From an uncultured Bacteroidales bacterium (GTDB lineage: Bacteria; Bacteroidota; Bacteroidia; Bacteroidales; F082), in the NCBI GenBank assembly GCA_937906455.1, contig CALCYT010000033.1, forward strand, positions 1 through 64,000: 64,000 bases of DNA, given 5' to 3'. Both the position numbers and the translations under genes were made by a program. This document shows, piece after piece, positions 42,277 to 49,543 of the stretch. The notes beneath the pieces are model-generated. The model was not told the origin of the DNA. It saw only the letters and a program-made list of their open reading frames with translations, and did no database searches. Within the stretch, counting starts at the first letter, position 1, and each line of letters opens with the position of its first letter.

Positions 42277-43555
42277 TTACTTTATATTTGTAAAGATACA
42301 AATTCAACTCCTCCACAGTGTTCCATAAGAAACAGCCCTCTTCCTCATCCCATTGGGCATAATGCGGAATCGACGGACCGTCAACCTTCACCCCGTCAAT
42401 CATGATGAACGGCATGTCGTATCTGTAAACAAAACTGTGCTTGCCGTCATCTGACTTCACGGTGAAAACCTGCTTCGCATCAAATATGTCAGGATAAAAA
42501 TACTTGCCCATCTTATCGTTGACACACGTGATTTCATTGTCAACACCATAAAAATACCCGTGCCGACATCTGAAAATATAGTTGAACTGCTCCTGCTCAT
42601 CAACGGAAAGCCATATCATGTTGACCCCGTTGACAAACTCATCATCGCCGAAAAACATCCTGTCTTCACTGTGCCTGCCCTCGATGACAAAGGCATACTC
42701 ACCGTTGTTTTTTATCGCTATCTGTTTCACCTTGTCGAAAGTCCTGTTAACCGTAACTCCATCAATCATAATGTTATACGGACGAGCCAAAATCCAATGT
42801 CCGCCGTCTTGCGAGAACTTGAACATCAGACTGTCAACGGTGCCGTCAAGCTCGTAACCCTTGCCGTCAACAACCAACAAAGTGTTTTCCATCAGCTCGT
42901 CTTTGTAAAGCATATAATAATGCTCATTATACGTCTTATAATAAACGACATCAGCATTGGGCTTGAACTCCAACGTGTCGCCGTATAGCCGGCACGTTAT
43001 CGTCTCTTGGTCGTATTGCGCCTTCTCAAGAATCTCAAAGCTCTTCATGCCAAACTGTTGCTCACCGTAGCCTACAAACGAGTATCTCGAACTGTTTTTA
43101 TAGATATAGCCGTCAGGAAACAACTCGTAAAAGCCGTCATTCGGACCATAAACCTTATCTGCCGCATGGAGATAATATTTGGGCTGTCCGTTATCAACAT
43201 CCGTCGGGTCGCGCTTCTCCAAGAATACGTAATCAGGAATGGTAAAGCCGGCTCTTAATATTTCCGCAGGATAACCCGTGCTTGGCAGTTTCAGATTGTG
43301 GTTGTTCATCTTCACAAACACCACATTATCATCGGTGTTTCTCACTATGACAAAATATCTGTTGACACGTTTCCCCACTCCATCATCATAGATTTTGTTG
43401 TTAAAATCAACTTTGAACTCACCCTGACGCACGTGCAGCTTCTCGTCACCCGACTTTACAATCTTGCCTATCAACATCTTCGTCGGTGCCATCTGTGCCA
43501 TAGCTGTCATTGGCAGCAGCATCGCAATCAAAAATATTCCCTTTAACGATTTCAT
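42266..43555 (-). CDS. secreted protein of unknown function, third gene of the operon
   Basis: 429 residues from the ATG at 43555, which opens the signal peptide MKSLKGIFLIAMLLPMTAMAQ; an upstream in-frame ATG (43585) would overlap the preceding gene. The mature part is rich in aromatic and beta-forming residues with recurring short units such as YNIMIDGVTV, PFIMIDGVKV and LLVVDGKGYELDG, suggesting a repeated beta-sheet or propeller fold. No catalytic motif, lipobox or sorting domain is seen; periplasmic location is the default. I do not recognise a family. The gap to the upstream gene is 19 bases. Confidence 0.7.
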   Translation of the reverse strand: MKSLKGIFLIAMLLPMTAMAQMAPTKMLIGKIVKSGDEKLHVRQGEFKVDFNNKIYDDGVGKRVNRYFVIVRNTDDNVVFVKMNNHNLKLPSTGYPAEILRAGFTIPDYVFLEKRDPTDVDNGQPKYYLHAADKVYGPNDGFYELFPDGYIYKNSSRYSFVGYGEQQFGMKSFEILEKAQYDQETITCRLYGDTLEFKPNADVVYYKTYNEHYYMLYKDELMENTLLVVDGKGYELDGTVDSLMFKFSQDGGHWILARPYNIMIDGVTVNRTFDKVKQIAIKNNGEYAFVIEGRHSEDRMFFGDDEFVNGVNMIWLSVDEQEQFNYIFRCRHGYFYGVDNEITCVNDKMGKYFYPDIFDAKQVFTVKSDDGKHSFVYRYDMPFIMIDGVKVDGPSIPHYAQWDEEEGCFLWNTVEELNLYLYKYKVRKK

Positions 43556-43574
43556 CTCTAATGTTTTTATCATG

Positions 43575-46295
43575 TTATTTGCCAAAACTAAATCCCACTC
43601 CGAAGTCCACCGTCAGGTATCTCGTCTCTTTCTCAAGTTCGCAGCAGCGCATCATCACCGTCAGAGGGATACGCCATAGATTCATGGCGAAGCCCACTTC
43701 CGCCTCGGCACCCTTGCCGGCAAACTGCGACGATTTCAACGAGCCTTGGTAGCCGCCGCCTATCAGGAAGTTGACGTATCCGGGCATGAGATTGAACTCG
43801 AAACCAAGCGTCATGCCGGGGGCGATCTCCGACTTCTTCTTCGGTGCCAGGCCTGGATTGTCGTCTTCAGACTCCAGATAGTCAACAAACTCAAACATAG
43901 GTTTAAAATACCATCTCAAGTTATGCCGCCCGACATCGCTAAACATGATACCATATCCGTTTCTCACCGGATTGAACATATAGTTGAGTGCCCACCAGTT
44001 ACGGCTGCCGTTGGCGCAATAGCCGCGTTTCGTGTCGTAATATCTGTTGAGATAGACACCTATACCTGCCGAGAAATCGACCTTCTGCTCTTTGGCGCCC
44101 AAGCGGTTGAGTTGCAGTCCGCCCGATACGAACATATATCTGTAGTAAAACATCAGTCCTGCCTCAAGCTCCATGCCAAACGACACCTCCTTGGGCTGAG
44201 GGCTGTGTATGTCGTTAAAGGCAGGCACATCGGGATTTTGCGTCTTTGGCACCACATCATTGGAAATGGCCAAACCCAAACCTGCATATAACGACATCCA
44301 CGGGAGAATCTCATACGACGGGCCTATGCTCATCACATATAACGGGCCTTTCGGCGAATCAGGATTGAAATCCCAGTTGTCCAAATTGATTTGGAAATGG
44401 TTGTAGCCGCCCCAACGTTTGCCTCCTATGAAGCCGCTGCTCATGCCCACAGTCTCCCCCGACATGGTGAGCTGCACATATCGCAAACCTGTATTAAACA
44501 ACACCTTGTCGTTTTGTTTATTGAATAAGCTGAAACGCTCCTCCGCGCCGAATCTCACGACATGCACCGAGTCATCGATATTTAATCTCACCGGTGCCCT
44601 GCCGATACGTTTCCCGTCAACATATACAACGCCCCATGTCGGCTTGGTGTCAACTTGAACCATCGCCCTGTCTTTATACGAGCCTTCCTGCGTGACATCG
44701 ACACGATACGTCTTAGTGGCTGTCCTCAATATGATAAAGCCTCTCCTCTCATCGTAGATGTTTTCCGACGCCTCAATCACGACATCATTGCCTTCGGGTG
44801 ACACCGTAAGCCATTCACTGTCGGAGTCGCACGTCCACGGCTCATCGGCCAAGCCCGTGGACACTCTCATAGTGCCGCCGGCCGATTTCACAATGACACC
44901 GAACTTGCTGATGGTGATTTTCGTCGCATGTGACTTCTGCAACACCTTGAAAGTGACGTCTTTGTCAAACGCGCGCACTCGCACGCTGCCATATCTCGAC
45001 ACAGGCAAGGGGTTGTTATCACATATCACCACTAAATAGTCATTGTTTTCGTATGCGTGAATCCATTCGTCGCTTGTTTGTATCGTCCAGTTGATGACAT
45101 TCGTCTCAACGCGACGCCTCAACGTGTCGCCACCCGATTCGAATAACATGTCGGAATACTCTGTCTTGAGCACGGCTTCACCTGCCTCTTGGATGATATG
45201 CAGGTTTTTCATGACATCACCTGAATACACTGTCACATCGGCCTCCCTCGTCTCATGGGCGCGGTTTTCTATGCAAGTGATATACAACAGGTTGTTGCGC
45301 TTGAACATGCTTATCCACTGTGGCGTGTCCATGAAATTCCATCCGCTGTTGTTCGAGGTCACAAAAACCGAGTCCGTAGAATAGCCGGATGGCAGCACCA
45401 CCGTGTCATTGCTGAAACGCAGCGTGATTTCGGCCACGATGAAGTTGGTCGTGTCAAACACCACGTCGTCGAAGTTAATCAGCGGGATGTTCAACGTCTT
45501 GGTCTCGCCGGAATTGATATCCACTATCTCTCCATGCTCGAAGTAACCGTTAAGCTGCAGGGCTATGTCATTTTTCCCTCTGTTGATGCGCTTCATCATG
45601 TAAGGCGTGACGCCCATTTTCACCCCGTTGATAATCACATCGGCACCTGATGGCTGCGTGTTGATGGAGATGTAGCCGAACAAAGGCGTCAGCTTCACTT
45701 CTAACTGCTCGTCTTTCTCAAGAAGTATGGTCTTATTCGTCTCCGCGAGATAATCCTGATACTCAACAGTATAGGTATGCTCACCCATGCTTAGCTCTAT
45801 GCTCAATATGCCGTCATGTTCCATCTCTTCCCCGTCAATATAAATATGCGACTCCGGCGGGTCGGCCATGATGGTGAGATTCGCCTTGCGCATCACAAGA
45901 GTCAGATTGTAAACCTTGTGCCTCTCAAGCGGCGTCATCAGCTGATATTCGAGCTGAGAGCCTTTGTATTTGATGGTTATCTTGCCCTTCACGCCCGACG
46001 ACACAATCATGTTGTATGTCCCTGTCTCACTCTTATAACCGGCTCTCTCAACCACTAAGGTGGAACTTGTGAAGACATTCAACTCAGAAAGAAGCTTGTC
46101 ATCGAAACCCTTGGCACGGATCTCTATCATCGCCCATGGCTTCCCGTTGTTGTCGGTCTTCCTGACACCCTCAGGCAAGATGAACACTCCCGTGGCGTTC
46201 TTCTCAAAACTCTCTACTTGTAGAAATGAATTGCTTTGCGCAAACGACGACAGGCTCACGATGCCCATCAATACGGTAAGAAAAAATCTTTTCAT
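43575..46295 (-). CDS. PEGA/BACON-domain protein with C-terminal outer-membrane beta-barrel
   Basis: 906 residues with a signal peptide (MKRFFLTVLMGIVSLSSFAQ). Order seen: N-terminal beta domain (25-140); two PEGA domains (about 140-285; IMADPPESHIYIDGEEM, INTQPSGADVIINGVKMG); BACON-type modules (about 285-560; segments such as WISMFKRNNLLYITC and SEWLTVSPEGNDVVIEASEN); a third PEGA (about 565-610; VDTKPTWGVVYVDGKRIGRAP); and a beta-barrel (about 640-906) of alternating strands ending in FGVGFSFGK with a penultimate-region aromatic. It therefore seems anchored in the outer membrane with domains for binding glycans or peptidoglycan. Middle gene of a three-gene unit. Function unknown. Confidence 0.75.
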   Translation of the reverse strand: MKRFFLTVLMGIVSLSSFAQSNSFLQVESFEKNATGVFILPEGVRKTDNNGKPWAMIEIRAKGFDDKLLSELNVFTSSTLVVERAGYKSETGTYNMIVSSGVKGKITIKYKGSQLEYQLMTPLERHKVYNLTLVMRKANLTIMADPPESHIYIDGEEMEHDGILSIELSMGEHTYTVEYQDYLAETNKTILLEKDEQLEVKLTPLFGYISINTQPSGADVIINGVKMGVTPYMMKRINRGKNDIALQLNGYFEHGEIVDINSGETKTLNIPLINFDDVVFDTTNFIVAEITLRFSNDTVVLPSGYSTDSVFVTSNNSGWNFMDTPQWISMFKRNNLLYITCIENRAHETREADVTVYSGDVMKNLHIIQEAGEAVLKTEYSDMLFESGGDTLRRRVETNVINWTIQTSDEWIHAYENNDYLVVICDNNPLPVSRYGSVRVRAFDKDVTFKVLQKSHATKITISKFGVIVKSAGGTMRVSTGLADEPWTCDSDSEWLTVSPEGNDVVIEASENIYDERRGFIILRTATKTYRVDVTQEGSYKDRAMVQVDTKPTWGVVYVDGKRIGRAPVRLNIDDSVHVVRFGAEERFSLFNKQNDKVLFNTGLRYVQLTMSGETVGMSSGFIGGKRWGGYNHFQINLDNWDFNPDSPKGPLYVMSIGPSYEILPWMSLYAGLGLAISNDVVPKTQNPDVPAFNDIHSPQPKEVSFGMELEAGLMFYYRYMFVSGGLQLNRLGAKEQKVDFSAGIGVYLNRYYDTKRGYCANGSRNWWALNYMFNPVRNGYGIMFSDVGRHNLRWYFKPMFEFVDYLESEDDNPGLAPKKKSEIAPGMTLGFEFNLMPGYVNFLIGGGYQGSLKSSQFAGKGAEAEVGFAMNLWRIPLTVMMRCCELEKETRYLTVDFGVGFSFGK

Positions 46296-46302
46296 AGGCG
46301 AA

Positions 46303-48168
46303 TCATATTATCTTCACATCTATATCATCAAACCCTATCGGATGCTCCGTTTTCTCCGGCTCCCATGTCCTGACATGTATTATAGGCAACTCTTCGCGGA
46401 GGTCAACCATGAGGAACAGGTATCCCACGTCGCCGTATGAGCTTGACAGATACTCCTGCTTCAGCTGGATGCCATACAGCTCAAGCCCCGACTGATGTTG
46501 GGTGAAGTCGGTGTCCATAAAACGGATATTGACAAACTCGTTGCTGACGAACACCTTTCTCAGATTGCCGATGTACCGTTCCTTGCTCAAGGTGTCGTAT
46601 CTCACCCTCGCCTGCGTCGAGAGCTGCATATTGTCGCCTTTCTGTTTCTGTTTCAACACCGTACCCACGATGATGAGGGCATCGTCGGAGAAAATCTTGT
46701 CTAAATAGTCAATCCTCTTCAACGCATAGGCAGTCTGATAATCCTCCAAAAAGTTGATTAACACCATCTTCGACTCTGACCTCCATTGGTCTTTGCCCAA
46801 AATGTCAATCTCGGCCACATCCGTAAGCCTGAACGCTATCGAACTGACTTTACAGCTGTCTTTTTCAAAACGGAACACCACATTTCTGACGAATCCGACG
46901 TTGTTGTTGAAGTTGAACTGCATCGGGATGCAACGGCAAATCATCTGGTCCTTGAACTCGATGAACTTGTATTCCGGAGTCCCTAAGATATAATATTTCC
47001 CGTTGTTGAGCAAGCTGTTGAACATCTCATAGCCGTTGTCGGTGAAGTGCTTCCTCGCCTCGCTTATGTCCTTGTTCCTAATAGCTTTCTCTATGTTTTT
47101 CATGGCTTTCATAAACTCAGCCATCTTATCCGGAGCATTATCTTCTATAAATTTCTCGGTCTCCGCTTTCTTCGCGATGATGGTGCTGTCCTGATATGTC
47201 ACCTTGGCTTTGGCGTATTCATCCTTGGCTTTCTTCACATTGACTTTTTTCAGTGCCGACTGGAAATAAATCTGTGAATCGAGCTGCCTCATGATGGAAT
47301 ACACCTCTTTCGCGCGCGCCTGAGCCTCTAATTTGTTCTCGATATACACCGTAATCTGGAACTCATCTATGTCCTTGTCAACAAGCTCCACCGAGGCCAT
47401 TCCGCTCTCCACTGAGCTTTCCATGGTGCCATTGCCGTCGTTATATTCAAATTTGAGCCACGGAATGAGGTCTGAGCCGTCTGTCACAGCCAACTCGTAT
47501 GCCACCGATTCACGTGTCTTCAGCACCGGCTTGGGCTTCGGAATGAATCTAATCCTCTTCAAAAGCTCGTCAATCTTGTCGTAAAGCCACTCTTTCATCA
47601 CCACATCATCATTGGTGACGGGGTCTTCCAACGTGATGGTGGAACCGTATGGGTGTGAATAGCAAAGTATTAAAGCCCAATAATAGCAGCGCAGGGCGTC
47701 ACCTATCGAGGCGTTCTCCTTTTCATCGTTGTCGGCTTTCATGCCTTGCGCCACATACAGGTTTATAAGGTCTTCACGATTGTCGCAAATAGAATTGAAG
47801 CTGTCCTTCTTCAAATATCTGAACACATTGGCCTTGCCCTGGTCGTTGCTGAGCACAATCTGCACCGATTCCGCCAAGATGTCGTCACGAAAAGTGTTAA
47901 ACACCTTGATGGACTGGCTCTCCCGACTTTCATCATCGTCATCGAAGAAAGCCATCGTAGCGTTGCAGTTGTTGTGAATATTGGCGATGAGCTTCATTTT
48001 CGCCATATTCTCCGCCTCTTCAAGAGTGTTGCACTCACCGCTTTCCGCGAAGAAACTGGTGCCGGACTTCTTTATCTTCTCGGCCTCTTTTTTATTACTC
48101 TTGTAATTCTGCGAAAAGCCCGTCGTCGTCATAACAAGAGCCATTAAACAAAGTATAATTCTCCTCAT
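46303..48168 (-). CDS. secreted protein of unknown function, first gene of the operon
   Basis: 621 residues from the ATG at 48168 (a TTG two codons earlier is less likely), with signal peptide MRRIILCLMALVMTTTGFSQ. Residues 35-65 (SGECNTLEEAENMAKMKLIA) resemble the start of LPP20/FlgT-like domains. A Lys/Ala-rich helical part (about 275-370, likely coiled coil) leads to an alpha+beta domain. No enzyme motif, lipobox or sorting domain. It is followed after 7 bases by the PEGA/BACON-barrel gene, so the products very likely act together at the envelope. I do not recognise the full-length family. Confidence 0.7.
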   Translation of the reverse strand: MRRIILCLMALVMTTTGFSQNYKSNKKEAEKIKKSGTSFFAESGECNTLEEAENMAKMKLIANIHNNCNATMAFFDDDDESRESQSIKVFNTFRDDILAESVQIVLSNDQGKANVFRYLKKDSFNSICDNREDLINLYVAQGMKADNDEKENASIGDALRCYYWALILCYSHPYGSTITLEDPVTNDDVVMKEWLYDKIDELLKRIRFIPKPKPVLKTRESVAYELAVTDGSDLIPWLKFEYNDGNGTMESSVESGMASVELVDKDIDEFQITVYIENKLEAQARAKEVYSIMRQLDSQIYFQSALKKVNVKKAKDEYAKAKVTYQDSTIIAKKAETEKFIEDNAPDKMAEFMKAMKNIEKAIRNKDISEARKHFTDNGYEMFNSLLNNGKYYILGTPEYKFIEFKDQMICRCIPMQFNFNNNVGFVRNVVFRFEKDSCKVSSIAFRLTDVAEIDILGKDQWRSESKMVLINFLEDYQTAYALKRIDYLDKIFSDDALIIVGTVLKQKQKGDNMQLSTQARVRYDTLSKERYIGNLRKVFVSNEFVNIRFMDTDFTQHQSGLELYGIQLKQEYLSSSYGDVGYLFLMVDLREELPIIHVRTWEPEKTEHPIGFDDIDVKII

Positions 48169-48190
48169 TTTCAAATATCATTAGACCTTG

Positions 48191-48198
48191 CAAATATA
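48191..48198 (-). promoter_or_regulatory. -7 box (TATATTTG) for the three-gene secreted-protein operon
   Basis: TAnnTTTG match followed by C on the minus strand, 22 bases upstream of the ATG at 48168. The 38-base palindrome at 48216-48253 lies over its -33 region. Confidence 0.7.
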
Positions 48199-48215
48199 CT
48201 ATTTTTTTCTATGTA

Positions 48216-48253
48216 AAAAAATCAATAAGAAAAATTTTTCTTATTGATTTTTT
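48216..48253. promoter_or_regulatory. perfect 38-base palindrome between two divergent promoters
   Basis: Left arm AAAAAATCAATAAGAAAAA, right arm its exact complement, no spacer. Placed between the -7 boxes of the secreted-protein operon (48191-48198) and tRNA-Arg (48257-48264). It could be a terminator-like hairpin, or a binding site for a dimeric regulator. Confidence 0.55.
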
Positions 48254-48256
48254 GAC

Positions 48257-48264
48257 TATCTTTG
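48257..48264 (+). promoter_or_regulatory. -7 box (TATCTTTG) for tRNA-Arg
   Basis: TAnnTTTG match followed by C, 11 bases before the mature tRNA 5' end. Confidence 0.75.
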
Positions 48265-48274
48265 CACCCTCAAA

Positions 48275-48346
48275 GGCCCCGTAGTCTAATGGATAGAATT
48301 AAGGATTCCGGTTCCTTCGGTCCGGGTTCGAGTCCCGGCGGGGTCA
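48275..48346 (+). tRNA. tRNA-Arg (anticodon CCG)
   Basis: 72-base cloverleaf: acceptor GGCCCCG with CGGGGTC (one G-T pair), short D-arm region GTCTAATGGAT, anticodon stem AAGGA/TCCTT with loop TTCCGGT, T-arm CCGGGTTCGAGTCCCGG, discriminator A. CCA not encoded. Confidence 0.93.
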
Positions 48347-48351
48347 CTATC

Positions 48352-49437
48352 TCAAACCCTCCTGTCCTCAATCCTAACATCAATAGCTCCAACGCCAAAC
48401 CTCGAAATCTCCGCCATCCTGCTCGTGGTGTTGTCATATTGTTTCAGTTCCTCAATAATGGCATTCTTCAAAACACCATTACCCACGCCATGGATAAACG
48501 TCACCTTCGAATAGTCGTTTTCAATGGCACTGTCAAGCATTTTCTTGAAATAATTGATTTGCATCCTGAAAATGTCATTGCTCGACATGCCAAGAATATT
48601 GTCAACTAACTCCCCTATATGCAAATCCACAATAGCCTCACCGGGCTGCGTCTGATGTTTGTCAATGGCTGCCTCTCTCTTGACAATGTCTTTGTTCGCC
48701 TTGGGTTGCATCACCCCGTCTTTCATCAGCTTGGCGAAATCACCCTCAGCACCTCTCAGCGCCACCGCCGTTGACAAGCAAATCATCAATGCCTTCTCAC
48801 CCAACAATCCCGACTCCACATAACTGCCGTCTTTGAAAAATCTGCTGGTTCTCAATGAGAAAGGCGCATGAAGCGGATGATACACGAAGTCGGTGTCATC
48901 TTGGCAAAGCACCACCTGTATCACACCTTCGCACCAACGCCCTATGTCGTCACGCGAGATAGCCTCAACCACCACTCTCGAATATGGCGCTATGCTTCCG
49001 TAGTCGATGTTGGCATATTTCTCGTCCGCTTTAAGATTAAAACTGTATAAAGCATCCGCCGGAGTGTTGTTCACCACCGCCACGTCAATCAAACCGGTCA
49101 ACAGCCATTGCTGATCATGCGGAATAAAAGCCAGATATATGCCTTCCTCCTCCGAGTTGCGCGCAAAACGTCTCAGCTCGCTTCTCCTCGCCTCGTTCTT
49201 CGTCTCTTCTTCTATAATCTGCTGATTCTTAATCTCTTTCTGCACGTTGTCAACCACCTGCTGTTGTCTCGCCGGCTGTGTGCGGAAATCCAACACCAAA
49301 TCGCTCATCAGAACCGGAATGTTGAATCCATCCTCTATCTCGACCTCGGCCATGCGGGTGTCTATAATTTTCCTTATAACGCCACCTCCCTTGTCATTCA
49401 AGAAGTTGACTCTGTCACCTATTTTAAAATTTTCCAT
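48352..49437 (-). CDS. DUF2027 and Smr-domain protein
   Basis: 361 residues, cytosolic. The N-terminus (KIGDRVNFLNDKGGGVIRKI) is an SH3-like DUF2027 region; the middle (about 90-260) is a beta-rich DUF2027 domain of Bacteroidota; the C-terminal Smr domain (about 265-361) has the conserved DLHIGELVDN start, the HGxGNG nuclease motif in FIHGVGNGVLKNAI, and ends GAIDVRI. Smr domains nick DNA or RNA, for example in MutS2 or ribosome-rescue factors, so an RNA or DNA endonuclease role is possible. The stop is 5 bases from tRNA-Arg (convergent). Confidence 0.88.
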   Translation of the reverse strand: MENFKIGDRVNFLNDKGGGVIRKIIDTRMAEVEIEDGFNIPVLMSDLVLDFRTQPARQQQVVDNVQKEIKNQQIIEEETKNEARRSELRRFARNSEEEGIYLAFIPHDQQWLLTGLIDVAVVNNTPADALYSFNLKADEKYANIDYGSIAPYSRVVVEAISRDDIGRWCEGVIQVVLCQDDTDFVYHPLHAPFSLRTSRFFKDGSYVESGLLGEKALMICLSTAVALRGAEGDFAKLMKDGVMQPKANKDIVKREAAIDKHQTQPGEAIVDLHIGELVDNILGMSSNDIFRMQINYFKKMLDSAIENDYSKVTFIHGVGNGVLKNAIIEELKQYDNTTSRMAEISRFGVGAIDVRIEDRRV

Positions 49438-49456
49438 TTCCCCAAAATATTTTCCG

Positions 49457-49464
49457 CAAAATTA
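49457..49464 (-). promoter_or_regulatory. -7 box (TAATTTTG) for the DUF2027/Smr gene
   Basis: TAnnTTTG match followed by C, 20 bases upstream of the ATG at 49437. Confidence 0.7.
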
Positions 49465-49490
49465 CAAAAAATAACAATCCATCAATAAAA

Positions 49491-49514
49491 AGAGACGCCG
49501 TCTCCGGCGTCTCT
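49491..49514 (-). terminator. rho-independent terminator of the 834-residue T9SS cargo gene
   Basis: 10-bp perfect stem (AGAGACGCCG with CGGCGTCTCT), 4-base loop, T-rich on the minus-strand side. It lies about 30 bases after the stop at 49544. Confidence 0.85.
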
Positions 49515-49543
49515 TTATCATTTCTGCTCGTTAATAAAATCTC

